Part shown: positions 10,925-18,215 of the stretch, in pieces | How positions within the stretch are numbered: the stretch's first letter is position 1 | How the letters are laid out: every line of letters starts with the position of its first letter | Source of the DNA: Thiobacillus sp. 65-1402 | Lineage (GTDB): Bacteria; Pseudomonadota; Gammaproteobacteria; Burkholderiales; Thiobacillaceae | NCBI RefSeq assembly: GCF_001897685.1 | Contig: NZ_MKUG01000192.1 | Location: 1-45,633, forward strand | Length of the DNA stretch: 45,633 bases | Reading direction: 5' to 3' | The notes under the pieces: model-generated | Told to the model about the DNA's origin: nothing | What the model saw: the letters and a program-made list of their open reading frames with translations, nothing else | Databases searched by the model: none | Translations under genes and position numbers: made by a program

Positions 10925-11512
10925 ATGAACAAGATTTTCTGGCCCGTTCTGCTGGCATTGACCCTGTCCGCGTGCGGCACCACCGGCGGCACGCAAGCCA
11001 CCGTTGAAGACCGCACCGGCGGCAAAACCGGCGCTGCCGGTGCGGGGCAGGCCGGCGGCAGCGGCAAGGCCGCCGGCACCGAAACCGTTGCGCTGGGTGG
11101 CGCGGGCGTGGCAGGCAGCTCGCTGGACGGCAGCGGCAGCTATGCCGGCGACCCGCGCAAGAACCCGGCCAGCCCGCTGTCCACCCGCAGCATATTTTTC
11201 GATTACGACAGCTTCGTGGTGAAGGACGAATACCGTCCGGTGCTCGAAGCGCATGCGGGCTATCTGCTGTCCAAGCGCGATGCGCGCGTGATTCTGCAGG
11301 GCAATGCCGACGAACGCGGCAGCCGCGAATACAACCTGGCGCTGGGGCAAAAGCGCGCCGAAGCGGTGCGCAAGGCGCTGGCCGTGCTGGGCGTGGGCGA
11401 AGCGCAGCTGGAAGCGGTCAGCTTCGGCGAGGAAAAGCCGCGCAACGAAGCCAGCACCGAGGAAGCGTACGCCGAGAACCGCCGCACCGATGTGGTGTAC
11501 GCCGACGAGTAA
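10925..11512 (+). CDS. pal: Peptidoglycan-associated lipoprotein Pal
   Basis: 195 aa. A lipoprotein signal ends in the lipobox LSAC (lipidated Cys near residue 18). A Gly/Ala/Thr-rich linker of about 65 residues follows, longer than in E. coli. The OmpA-like peptidoglycan-binding domain then begins (SIFFDYDSFVVKDEY ... GNADERGSREYNLALGQKRA). Pal anchors the outer membrane to peptidoglycan and recycles through TolB/TolA. The ATG at 10925 has a strong GGGAGGAG site upstream. cpoB starts 9 bp after the stop. Confidence 0.95.
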   Translation: MNKIFWPVLLALTLSACGTTGGTQATVEDRTGGKTGAAGAGQAGGSGKAAGTETVALGGAGVAGSSLDGSGSYAGDPRKNPASPLSTRSIFFDYDSFVVKDEYRPVLEAHAGYLLSKRDARVILQGNADERGSREYNLALGQKRAEAVRKALAVLGVGEAQLEAVSFGEEKPRNEASTEEAYAENRRTDVVYADE

Positions 11513-11521
11513 GCGGTTTTG

Positions 11522-12304
11522 ATGCGCTACGCTTTGATTCTCGCTTCCGTGTTCGCGCTGGCCCAGCCCGCGCGGGCGGACACCGCCGAGCTTGCCCGCC
11601 AGGTGCAGGCGCTCGATACCCGCCTCGGCAAGCTGGAGGGGGCGATGCTGCAAAACCAGCAATTGCTGGGCCTGCTGACGGAAGTCGAAGCGCTCAAGGC
11701 CGAAATCGCCCGGCTGCGTGGCCAGGCGGAAGTCCAGGTGCACCAGCTGGACACGCTGGGCAAGCGGCAGAACGATCTGTATGTCGACCTCGACCAGCGC
11801 CTGACGGATCTTGCCAAGGCAGCCAGGCCTGCGCCGGTTGCCGCTGCGGTTCAGCCCGCTGCGCCCCCCAGCGCGCCTGCCGCCGCACCCGCGCCTGCGG
11901 TTGCCGCTGCAGCCACGCCAGCGGACCCGCAGCTTGAGTCGCGCAGCTATGAAGCGGCGCTCGGCCATTTCCGCGAAGCCAACTACGCGGGCGCCATTGC
12001 CGGATTCAAGGGCTTTCTCAAGGCCTATCCCGACAGTGCGCTGGCCTCCAATGCGCAATATTGGATCGGCTATTCGTATTACGCCCTGAAGGATTACAAA
12101 TCCGCGCTGGCCCACCAGCAGAAACTGGTGGCGGCCTATCCCGCCAGCGCCAAGGTGCCCGACGCGCAACTCAATATCGCCGCCAGCCAGATCGCGCTGG
12201 ACAACATCGACGGAGCGCGCAAAACGCTCGAAGAGCTGGTGGCCAAATATCCCGGCACCAACGCGGCCAATATCGCCACCCGCCGGCTGGCCGCATTCAA
12301 GTAG
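11522..12304 (+). CDS. cpoB: Cell division coordinator CpoB (YbgF), TPR protein
   Basis: 260 aa. A signal peptide (MRYALILASVFALAQPARA) is followed by an N-terminal trimerising coiled coil (about 22-90) and an Ala/Pro-rich linker (about 100-138). C-terminal tetratricopeptide repeats follow (YEAALGHFREANYAGAI, YWIGYSYYALKDYKSAL). CpoB links Tol-Pal activity with peptidoglycan synthesis during division. The ATG at 11522 is preferred over the TTG immediately before it. It is the last gene of the standard tol-pal operon. Confidence 0.93.
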   Translation: MRYALILASVFALAQPARADTAELARQVQALDTRLGKLEGAMLQNQQLLGLLTEVEALKAEIARLRGQAEVQVHQLDTLGKRQNDLYVDLDQRLTDLAKAARPAPVAAAVQPAAPPSAPAAAPAPAVAAAATPADPQLESRSYEAALGHFREANYAGAIAGFKGFLKAYPDSALASNAQYWIGYSYYALKDYKSALAHQQKLVAAYPASAKVPDAQLNIAASQIALDNIDGARKTLEELVAKYPGTNAANIATRRLAAFK

Positions 12305-12424
12305 GCTGGCGTGTCCGGACCCGTTACGCTCCACCCGCCAGAAACAGGCCGTGCTTGCCACCGCGAGCACCCTGCGGGGCATGAAGGGCCGGCCGAGCGG
12401 CAACATGAAGACGCTGAAGCCCAT

Positions 12425-13090
12425 GTGGAGTCGTATGCCCCTGCAAGCACAAGCACGCTGCGCCTGACGGAGGTGTTTTTTTCCCTGCAGGGCGAAACCA
12501 GCCGCACGGGCTTGCCGACGGTGTTCATCCGTCTGTCTGGCTGCCCGCTGCGCTGCCGCTGGTGCGACACGCCTTACAGCTTCCAGGGTGGCGAAACCGT
12601 CGCCCTGGGCGCATTGCTGGCGCGGGTGGCGGAATACGGCGCGCCCACGGTGTGCGTCACCGGCGGCGAGCCGCTGGCGCAGAAAAACTGCCTGCCATTG
12701 CTGACCGCGCTGTGCGACGCCGGCTATTCGGTGTCGCTGGAAACCAGCGGCGTGCTCGATATCGGCAAGGTCGATCCGCGGGTGTCGCGCATCGTCGACA
12801 TCAAGCCGCCGGCATCGGGCGAGGCGGCGCGCAACCGCTGGGAAAATATCGCCCATCTCACGCCGCACGACGAAATCAAGTTCGTCCTGGCCGACCGCGC
12901 CGACTACGAATGGGCGCGCGAGATCATTCAGGCCCGGAGCCTCGCGCGGGTTTGCCCGATCCTGTTTTCGCCGGTGCAGGGCGAACTGCCGCCGGCGCAG
13001 CTGGCCGACTGGATTTTGGCCGACAGGCTGCCGGTGCGGTTGCAGGTGCAGTTGCACAAGGTGCTGTGGGGCAACGCGCCAGGCAAATGA
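12425..13090 (+). CDS. queE: 7-carboxy-7-deazaguanine synthase QueE (radical SAM)
   Basis: About 221 aa with a GTG start at 12425. QueE converts 6-carboxytetrahydropterin to 7-carboxy-7-deazaguanine on the queuosine path. The substrate-loop motif FFSLQGET and the iron-sulfur motif CPLRCRWC (Cys40, Cys44, Cys47) are visible, followed by VTGGEPL. An open frame continues upstream to a GTG at 12311, but those 38 residues (Pro/His/Glu-rich) are not family-like, so the shorter start is preferred; no strong ribosome site decides it. The stop overlaps the queC ATG. Confidence 0.9.
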   Translation: MESYAPASTSTLRLTEVFFSLQGETSRTGLPTVFIRLSGCPLRCRWCDTPYSFQGGETVALGALLARVAEYGAPTVCVTGGEPLAQKNCLPLLTALCDAGYSVSLETSGVLDIGKVDPRVSRIVDIKPPASGEAARNRWENIAHLTPHDEIKFVLADRADYEWAREIIQARSLARVCPILFSPVQGELPPAQLADWILADRLPVRLQVQLHKVLWGNAPGK

Positions 13091-13776
13091 AACCCGCCGT
13101 CATCCTGCTTTCCGGCGGGCTGGACTCCGCCACCGTGCTCGCGATCGCGCGCGCAGCCGGCTACGCCTGCCACGCGCTGAGCCTGGACTACGGCCAGCGC
13201 CACAATGCCGAACTCGCCGCCGCGGCGCGGCTGGCCGCAAGCCTGGGGGCCGCCGGACACCGGGTGGTGCGGCTGGGGCTGGGGGATTTCGGCGGCTCGG
13301 CGCTGACCGATGCGGCCATTGCCGTGCCCGAAACGCCGACCGCGGGCATTCCGGTCACCTACGTGCCCGCGCGCAACACGGTGATGCTGGCGCTGGCGCT
13401 CGCCTGGGCCGAAGTCCTGGGCGCACGCGACATCTTCATCGGAGTCAATGCCGTCGATTATTCCGGCTACCCCGACTGCCGCCCCGAATTCATCGCCGCA
13501 TTCGAACACATGGCCAACCTGGCGACCCGCGCCGGAATCGAAGGCGCGAAGCTTCGCATCCACGCGCCGCTGCAGCATCTGTCCAAGGCGCAGATCATCC
13601 AGCGCGGCGCCGCGCTTGGCGTCGACTACGCGCAGACAGTGAGCTGCTACCAGGCCGATGCCGACGGGCGTGCCTGCGGCGTGTGCGATGCCTGCCGCCT
13701 GCGGCGCCAGGGATTCGCACAGGCAGGGGTGCCCGATCCCACGCTGTATAAGAGCATCCCCGCGGATCCGGCCTGA
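13087..13776 (+). CDS. queC: 7-cyano-7-deazaguanine synthase QueC
   Basis: 229 aa ATP-dependent enzyme that turns 7-carboxy-7-deazaguanine into preQ0. The N-terminal PP-loop is SGGLDS (residues 9-14). Mid-protein [16 protein letters not shown] and [17 protein letters not shown] are family signatures. The C-terminal zinc site is formed by Cys in SCYQ and CGVCDAC. It overlaps queE by 4 bp and forms a two-gene unit after tol-pal. A queD-like gene lies about 15 kb away at 29236. Confidence 0.95.
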   Translation: MKPAVILLSGGLDSATVLAIARAAGYACHALSLDYGQRHNAELAAAARLAASLGAAGHRVVRLGLGDFGGSALTDAAIAVPETPTAGIPVTYVPARNTVMLALALAWAEVLGARDIFIGVNAVDYSGYPDCRPEFIAAFEHMANLATRAGIEGAKLRIHAPLQHLSKAQIIQRGAALGVDYAQTVSCYQADADGRACGVCDACRLRRQGFAQAGVPDPTLYKSIPADPA

Positions 13777-13858
13777 GCGACCGGGCGTTCTGTCGGCGTA
13801 TCCCGCCCGTGCGGCGCACGGCATGACGGGTGTTTCTTACAAAAAACCGTCATAAGGC

Positions 13859-13888
13859 TTTACCCGGCCGCGCAGCTTCAGATATAAT
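13859..13888 (+). promoter_or_regulatory. Probable promoter of tRNA-Lys
   Basis: A perfect -10 TATAAT at 13883-13888 has a weaker -35-like TTTACC at 13859-13864, 18 nt apart. Transcription would start near 13895, about 45 nt before the tRNA. The rest of the 164-bp queC-tRNA gap shows no coding potential. Confidence 0.6.
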
Positions 13889-13940
13889 TTCGCGCTTTCG
13901 CGGATGCGGCTTCTGCCATGCAGGTTCAGGCCAAATCCAC

Positions 13941-14016
13941 GGGTCGGTAGCTCAGCCGGTAGAGCAGCGGACTTTTAATCCGTTGGTCGCGAGTTCGAAT
14001 CTCGCCCGACCCACCA
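13941..14016 (+). tRNA. tRNA-Lys (anticodon TTT), CCA encoded
   Basis: The 76-nt sequence folds as a standard cloverleaf. The acceptor stem is GGGTCG(G)/(C)CGACCC and the D-loop region is TAGCTCAGCCGGTAGAGCA. The anticodon loop CTTTTAA carries TTT at 13974-13976, and the T-arm contains GTTCGAATC. The 3' CCA is encoded. It is a single tRNA followed directly by a strong hairpin terminator, which is also one of the two copies that bracket the toxin-antitoxin pair. Confidence 0.97.
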
Positions 14017-14020
14017 ATTC

Positions 14021-14048
14021 AAAAAGCCACGGTTCGCCGTGGCTTTTT
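14021..14048 (+). terminator. tRNA-Lys terminator, bidirectional (repeat copy 1)
   Basis: A perfect 12-bp stem (14021-14032 with 14037-14048) closes a TTCG tetraloop, with A5 on one side and T5 on the other. It can therefore end both tRNA-Lys transcription and the leftward toxin-antitoxin transcript. The 35-nt segment 14014-14048 is repeated at 14791-14825. Confidence 0.88.
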
Positions 14049-14095
14049 ACTTTTCCACGCTATGGCGCAATTGCTTAGCGCTGGAGCCTGGGGAA

Positions 14096-14431
14096 TCAGG
14101 TTTTGGCGATGCGTACAAGCCGTCTGGTGAGGTGCGACTTCATGTCTCTCCTCGTGTTGCACACAATGTGGATATAGACGATTTCCTGCCGCACTTCATA
14201 GATTATTCTGTTCATGCCCGCGATAACTTGACGGTATTGCGTGAGGTTAAGGCGATCGAGTTCTTCGGGAACGTTGCCGCCAAGCGGAAATGTCCCGATG
14301 GACTTTACAGCGTCTTTAATCTTTGCGTAGCTGACTTGCCAGGCGTCCTTGCCGAACTGCTTGACCATGTAGCCTTGAAGTTCCTTCAGGTCGAGTTCCG
14401 CCGACTTCAGGAACACGATTTGAAAGCTCAT
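14096..14431 (-). CDS. RelE/ParE-superfamily toxin (module 1)
   Basis: 111 aa. The fold pattern matches RelE-type toxins: an N-terminal beta strand (FQIVFLKSAELDL), a helical pair, then the strand series YRQVIAGMNRIIYEVRQEIVYIHIVCNTRRD with the usual basic residues. These toxins are mRNA interferases or gyrase poisons; which applies cannot be told. Its ATG overlaps the antitoxin stop by 4 bp (ATGA), showing translational coupling. It ends 48 bp from the bidirectional tRNA-Lys terminator. By eye the DNA is less GC-rich than its neighbours, which suggests acquisition. Confidence 0.85.
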   Translation of the reverse strand: MSFQIVFLKSAELDLKELQGYMVKQFGKDAWQVSYAKIKDAVKSIGTFPLGGNVPEELDRLNLTQYRQVIAGMNRIIYEVRQEIVYIHIVCNTRRDMKSHLTRRLVRIAKT

Positions 14432-14700
14432 TGAGCGGCTTCCCTGTCGATGTCGGCGAACGCCTCATCGGCGGTGCGGAAATGCCCCTGTTCAATTTCA
14501 CGGTTGCCCAAAGCCAGCAGCTTGAGCAGCGCCAGCGTCTCCTCCTGTTCCTCGTATGAGCGGACATCCATCACCACGAGTCTGGCTTCCCCGTTCTGGG
14601 TAATAAGCATGGGTTCCCGGCTTTCGGTGATATCCCGGATGATTTCAGCTGCGTGGCTTTTGAGATAACTGATGGGCTTGACTTGAGTTGAAAATTTCAT
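14428..14700 (-). CDS. Phd/YefM-type antitoxin (module 1)
   Basis: 90 aa. The N-terminus MKFSTQVKPISYLKSHAAEI is the DNA-binding Phd/YefM fold, followed by EPMLITQNGEARLVVMDV, a family hallmark. The C-terminal half is acidic and would wrap the toxin. Antitoxin first and toxin second with a 4-bp overlap is the standard order. Antitoxin and toxin together normally repress their own promoter. Confidence 0.9.
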   Translation of the reverse strand: MKFSTQVKPISYLKSHAAEIIRDITESREPMLITQNGEARLVVMDVRSYEEQEETLALLKLLALGNREIEQGHFRTADEAFADIDREAAQ

Positions 14701-14737
14701 GGTTTGGCTCCTGTCTGGACGAGCGCCGACAAGACCG

Positions 14738-14743
14738 ATTATA
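14738..14743 (-). promoter_or_regulatory. -10 element of toxin-antitoxin module 1
   Basis: On the minus strand a perfect TATAAT lies 38 nt upstream of the antitoxin ATG. No good -35 is visible, so the promoter may be weak or assisted. The promoter lies inside the copy-2 terminator, so upstream readthrough would be blocked. Confidence 0.5.
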
Positions 14744-14790
14744 GTCCGAATTAAGGTTGGAGCGGGATGTGGTGTCTGCCCCCATTTCTG

Positions 14791-14831
14791 CCAATTCAAG
14801 AAGCCACGGTTCGCCGTGGCTTCTTTTTTTC
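14791..14831 (+). terminator. Second copy of the tRNA-Lys terminator (repeat copy 2)
   Basis: Stem 14798-14809 / 14814-14825 with TTCG loop, followed by T-rich sequence to 14831. The 35-nt segment 14791-14825 equals 14014-14048 except at two positions, 14800 (G for A) and 14823 (C for T). These two pair with each other, so the stem is preserved. It lies between toxin-antitoxin module 1 and the pilin gene. Confidence 0.85.
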
Positions 14832-14983
14832 CCGAATGACTGCCGAAAAATGTCACCCCGTGCCGTATAGGGGCAGGGCATGGGCGCGGGATTCCGCTGC
14901 GGCCGCGTCCGGTTTTGGGGGAAGCGCAAGCAATATCAAGGCGTTCGGCCTGCCAGCGCAATTTTCCCCGGCGCACGCTAAAG

Positions 14984-15000
14984 TTGGCACAGCCCCTGCT
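14984..15000 (+). promoter_or_regulatory. Sigma-54 promoter of the pilin gene
   Basis: TTGGCAC at 14984-14990, five bases, then CTGCT at 14996-15000 matches the -24/-12 consensus (TTGGCAC-N5-TTGCW) with one mismatch. It lies 62 bp before the pilin ATG. Major pilin genes are commonly transcribed by sigma-54 with PilR. The other part of the 360-bp gap 14701-15061 holds the module-1 promoter, a 12-nt motif shared with module 2 (14772-14783) and the second terminator copy. Confidence 0.7.
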
Positions 15001-15061
15001 CGTTAATGAACCAGACACGGCAGGCTCGTGTTCAACTTGCCCAAACTTAAGGAGATTTGAA

Positions 15062-15496
15062 ATGCGTAAAGTTCAACAAGGTTTTACCCTGATCGAACTG
15101 ATGATCGTGGTGGCGATCATCGGTATTCTGGCTGCGGTGGCGATTCCGGCTTATTCGGACTACACCGTCAAGGCCAAGGTGGGCAACGCACTGACCGCGG
15201 CTGACAGTCTCAAGACAGCTGTGGGCCTTTGCTCCCAAGAGGCGGGAGGGGTTCTGGACTCTTGTGATACTGGCAGCAGCGGAATTCCCGCATTCAACGC
15301 GACCAAAGAAGTTGCATCGGCATCGGTTACGGATGGCGTAATTACGCTTACCCTCGCAACCGGCATTGGTACGGGCGTGGATGGTAAGACGATTACCATG
15401 ACGCCGACGGTGGGCACTACCAGCCTTACCTGGAAGAACACGACCGGTGTTACGCATACTGCAGGCTTGGCCGCGATCGAGAAGAACAACATCTAA
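15062..15496 (+). CDS. pilA: Type IV major pilin (PilA/PilE family)
   Basis: 144 aa prepilin. The short positive leader MRKVQQG is cut before Phe8 by prepilin peptidase. The mature N-terminus [20 protein letters not shown] carries the conserved Glu5 and the hydrophobic assembly helix. The C-terminal globular part is Thr/Gly-rich with two Cys near residues 57 and 67 and lacks the usual C-terminal Cys-bounded loop. The ribosome site AAGGAG lies about 7 nt upstream of the ATG. A sigma-54 promoter precedes it and a strong terminator follows, so it is monocistronic. Confidence 0.92.
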   Translation: MRKVQQGFTLIELMIVVAIIGILAAVAIPAYSDYTVKAKVGNALTAADSLKTAVGLCSQEAGGVLDSCDTGSSGIPAFNATKEVASASVTDGVITLTLATGIGTGVDGKTITMTPTVGTTSLTWKNTTGVTHTAGLAAIEKNNI

Positions 15497-15533
15497 CTCG
15501 CGGAGAAATATAGGGACTAACCCCTAGTCAGCC

Positions 15534-15560
15534 AAGCCCCTCCTCGGAGGGGCTTTTCTT
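15534..15560 (+). terminator. Pilin gene terminator
   Basis: Ten complementary bases (15534-15543 with 15546-15555) form a tight GC-rich hairpin followed by TTTTCTTT. It lies 37 bp after the pilin stop. Confidence 0.85.
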
Positions 15561-15571
15561 TATTCAGGCCC

Positions 15572-15599
15572 AAAAAACCCGCCTTCGTGAAAAGACGGG
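15572..15599 (-). terminator. Terminator of toxin-antitoxin module 2 (copy A of the gdhA terminator)
   Basis: Read leftward, an 8-bp stem (15592-15599 with 15578-15585) is followed by six T. The stem-loop is identical over 22 nt (15578-15599) to the terminator downstream of gdhA (16228-16249). The flanking ATTCAGGCC is also shared (15562-15570 and 16209-16217). Confidence 0.8.
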
Positions 15600-15662
15600 A
15601 ATAAAGGGGGGCAGACACGATATTGTTGAGGGGTGAAGCAAGAAAGTTATGCCCCATCTCGG

Positions 15663-15932
15663 TCAGCGATAAACCCCGCGCCGGTTGCCGAGACGTACCA
15701 CGGTGATCAGTATTTTTGCGTCTTTGATCTGGCAGACGAGGCGCCAATCGCCTACACGATATTTCCAGAACTCGCCCAGTTCGCTACCCCTCAACGCCTG
15801 CCCGATGCTTCTGGGGTCGTCCAGGGAGGCCAGGCGCTCGCGCATAAAGCCGAGCAATCGCTTGGCGACAGGCTTGTCCGGTTTGGCGAGTTGTTTTTCA
15901 GCAGTTTCGGAAAGCTCAATCGGCCAAGCCAA
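15663..15932 (-). CDS. RelE-family toxin (module 2)
   Basis: 89 aa. The N-terminus MAWPIELSETAEKQLAKPDK, the central SIGQALRGSELGEFWKYRVGDWRLVCQI and the end ILITVVRLGNRRGVYR match RelE-type mRNA interferases (W-x-YRVGDWRLV strand, basic C-terminus). It overlaps the antitoxin gene by 17 bp. RelE toxins cleave mRNA in the ribosomal A site. It is unlike the toxin of module 1 in sequence. Confidence 0.9.
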   Translation of the reverse strand: MAWPIELSETAEKQLAKPDKPVAKRLLGFMRERLASLDDPRSIGQALRGSELGEFWKYRVGDWRLVCQIKDAKILITVVRLGNRRGVYR

Positions 15933-16140
15933 GTCGTGCCTCCACTTCCTCTAGGGGGTGGGTGCGCTCCTCGCCGCTGTCCAGGCGACGCACCACCTGT
16001 TCAGCGAGGTAGAGGTCTTCCATGTCTTCCAGGTATTCCAGAATGGCTTCGCGGGCATAAAAGGTCTTGCTGCGTCCCGTGCGCTTTGCAAGATTATCCA
16101 GCCTGGCTTCGAGGTCTTCCGGCAAGCGAATCGCTAGCAT
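15916..16140 (-). CDS. Ribbon-helix-helix antitoxin, RelB/CopG type (module 2)
   Basis: 74 aa. The N-terminus MLAIRLPEDLEARLDNLAKR is a ribbon-helix-helix DNA-binding domain, continued by TGRSKTFYAREAILEYLEDMEDLYLAEQ. The acidic C-terminus (EERTHPLEEVEARLG) is the toxin-binding part. Dimers would bind inverted repeats upstream. A 6-bp inverted repeat lies 46 bp upstream at 16186-16198. Confidence 0.9.
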   Translation of the reverse strand: MLAIRLPEDLEARLDNLAKRTGRSKTFYAREAILEYLEDMEDLYLAEQVVRRLDSGEERTHPLEEVEARLGLAD

Positions 16141-16185
16141 GGCGTGTTCCTTAAAAAATGCCGCTATACAAGTAGCGCGTAAATG

Positions 16186-16198
16186 GGATCAGTGATCC
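16186..16198 (-). promoter_or_regulatory. Candidate operator of toxin-antitoxin module 2
   Basis: GGATCA-G-TGATCC is a perfect 6-bp inverted repeat with a one-base centre. It lies 46-58 bp upstream of the antitoxin ATG. A -10-like TATAGC lies between it and the gene on the minus strand. Its position suits autorepression by the antitoxin. The assignment is by position only. Confidence 0.45.
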
Positions 16199-16217
16199 TG
16201 TTTAAACTATTCAGGCC

Positions 16218-16252
16218 AAAACAAAACCCCGCCTTCGTGAAAAGACGGGGTT
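16218..16252 (-). terminator. gdhA terminator (copy B)
   Basis: Read leftward after gdhA, an 11-bp stem (16242-16252 with 16225-16235) is followed by TTTTGTTTT. It is the longer partner of the copy at 15572-15599. Confidence 0.82.
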
Positions 16253-16265
16253 TGCCGGCAGTCCG

Positions 16266-16289
16266 AGACCGCCCAAGCGGTCTTTTTTT
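16266..16289 (+). terminator. Rightward hairpin terminator between module 2 and gdhA
   Basis: A perfect 7-bp stem AGACCGC/GCGGTCT with CCAA loop is followed by seven T on the plus strand. No rightward gene ends here, so it may shield gdhA mRNA from antisense transcription or be a remnant. Confidence 0.6.
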
Positions 16290-16324
16290 AGCCCGTAGTG
16301 ACCCGCTGCGGGGCCCAGGCTGCT

Positions 16325-17668
16325 TCAGATCACGCCCTGCGCCAGCATGGCGTCGGCCACCTTGATGAAGCCGGCCAGGTTGGCGCCGTCGACGTAGCTG
16401 ATGCTGCCGTCTTCGCGCCGGCCGTGTTGCAGGCAGGCCTGGTGGATGCCCTGCATGATGCCGAGCAGGCGGGCATCGACCTCTTCGCGCGGCCACGACA
16501 GGCGCATGGCATTCTGGCTCATTTCCAGGCCCGAGGTGGCCACGCCGCCGGCATTGCTGGCCTTGCTGGGGGCGTACAGGATGCGGTGCTTGTCGAAGAG
16601 CCGGGCGGCATCGGCGGTCGAGGGCATGTTGGCGCCTTCGGCCACGGCAACCAGGCCGTTCTTGATCAGCATCGCCGCATCGTCGCCGTTGAGTTCGTTC
16701 TGGGTGGCGCAGGGCAGCGCCACCTCCATCGGCACGCTCCAGGGGCGCATGCCGGCATGGAATTCGGCGCCGACGCGCTCCGCGTATTCACTGACGCGGC
16801 CGTGGAGGTGGTTCTTGACCTCCATCAATTCGGCGAGCTTGTCCGGGGTGAAGCCGGCGTTGTCCACCACCGTGCCGCTCGAGTCCGATACCGTGACGAC
16901 CTTCGCGCCCAGGGCCATGGCTTTTTCGATGACGAATTGCGCCACGTTGCCCGAGCCGGAGACGCCGACCCGCAGGTTCTCGATCGAGCGGCCGGCATGC
17001 TTGAGCATTTCGTCGGCGAAATAGACTGCGCCGTAGCCCGTGGCTTCCGGGCGAATGAGCGAGCCGCCGTAGCTCAGGCCTTTGCCGGTGAAGACGCAAT
17101 CGGCGCGGTTGGTCAGCTTCTTCACCATGCCGGCCATGAAGCCGACCTCGCGCGCACCGACGCCGATGTCGCCCGCCGGGACGTCGGTTTCGGCGCCGAT
17201 GTGGCGATGCAGTTCGGTGATGAAGGCCTGGCAGAAGCGCATCACTTCGCCGGGGCTCTTGCCTTTGGGGTCGAAATCCGAACCGCCCTTGCCGCCGCCC
17301 ATGGGCAGCGTGGTCAGGGCGTTCTTCAGGGTCTGCTCGAAAGCCAGGAACTTGAGGATGGACAGGTTGACCGAGGGATGAAAGCGCAGTCCGCCCTTGT
17401 AGGGGCCGATGGCCATGCTGTGCTGGATGCGGTAGCCGCGGTTGACCTGGACGTCGCCATGGTCGTCGACCCAGGAGATCCGGAAAATGACGATCCGCTC
17501 CGGTTCGATCAAGCGATCCAGCAGGCCGTGTTCGGCGTACTTGGGGTGCTGGGACACGAACGGCCACAGGCTTTCGATGACCTCGGTAACGGCTTGCAGA
17601 TACTCCGGTTGCCCAGGGTTGCGCTCGGCGGCGCGGCGGATGAATTCGTCCGGATGCTGGTATTTCAT
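16325..17668 (-). CDS. gdhA: NADP-specific glutamate dehydrogenase
   Basis: 447 aa, the standard length of hexameric bacterial GdhA. It makes glutamate from 2-oxoglutarate and ammonia with NADPH. The substrate region reads GPYKGGLRFHPSVN and PMGGGKGGSDFDPKGKS, with the catalytic Lys. PAGDIGVGAREVGFM follows, then a Rossmann motif VSGSGNVAQF. The C-terminal ASNAGGVATSGLEMSQN is also typical. Single-gene unit with its own terminator pair; the ATG start is at 17668. Confidence 0.97.
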   Translation of the reverse strand: MKYQHPDEFIRRAAERNPGQPEYLQAVTEVIESLWPFVSQHPKYAEHGLLDRLIEPERIVIFRISWVDDHGDVQVNRGYRIQHSMAIGPYKGGLRFHPSVNLSILKFLAFEQTLKNALTTLPMGGGKGGSDFDPKGKSPGEVMRFCQAFITELHRHIGAETDVPAGDIGVGAREVGFMAGMVKKLTNRADCVFTGKGLSYGGSLIRPEATGYGAVYFADEMLKHAGRSIENLRVGVSGSGNVAQFVIEKAMALGAKVVTVSDSSGTVVDNAGFTPDKLAELMEVKNHLHGRVSEYAERVGAEFHAGMRPWSVPMEVALPCATQNELNGDDAAMLIKNGLVAVAEGANMPSTADAARLFDKHRILYAPSKASNAGGVATSGLEMSQNAMRLSWPREEVDARLLGIMQGIHQACLQHGRREDGSISYVDGANLAGFIKVADAMLAQGVI

Positions 17669-17759
17669 GTTGCGTCGACTCGGTGGTTTGAAAAAGGGAA
17701 AAGCGAGACTGTATCACCCCTTGCCGGGCGGAGTGTGCGGCATCGGGAGGCGGGCGGTT

Positions 17760-18215
17760 TCAGGGGCGGTCTGCGTCCTGGAAGATGCGCCGGATGAGCT
17801 CGGCTGCAAATCCGCGGCTTTGCAGGAAGCGCATCTGCCTGGCTTTCTCCGGCGCGTCGGCGGGCATGGAGCCGAATTTCTTCTGCCATACTTCGCGCGC
17901 GCGCTCAAATTCGCTGTCGCGGTTCTCGCTCAGCACGGCTTCGATGATGGTGTCGCCCACGCCGCGCTGCCGCAGATCGTAGGCCAGCTTCATGCTGCCG
18001 GCGCGGGCGCGGTGGTCGGCAACCCAGCTTTCGGCGAAGCGGCGGTCGGACAGCCAGTTCCGGACCTCGAATGCGTCGAGCAGGGCGGCGATGTCGGGGC
18101 TGGCGAAGCCCGCCTGCCCGAGCTTGCGGGCGAGCTCGAAGCGGCTGTGCTCGCGCCGCGCCAAAAGGCGCAGGGCGCGCTCGCGCAGCTCGCCGGGCTC
18201 AGGCGCCGGCTTCAT
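17760..18215 (-). CDS. recX: Regulatory protein RecX
   Basis: 151 aa all-helical protein with the three RecX repeats ([41 protein letters not shown] and [18 protein letters not shown]). RecX binds inside RecA filaments and limits recombinase activity. The ATG lies 17 bp inside the 3' end of recA, so the two are co-transcribed and translationally coupled. Confidence 0.93.
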   Translation of the reverse strand: MKPAPEPGELRERALRLLARREHSRFELARKLGQAGFASPDIAALLDAFEVRNWLSDRRFAESWVADHRARAGSMKLAYDLRQRGVGDTIIEAVLSENRDSEFERAREVWQKKFGSMPADAPEKARQMRFLQSRGFAAELIRRIFQDADRP

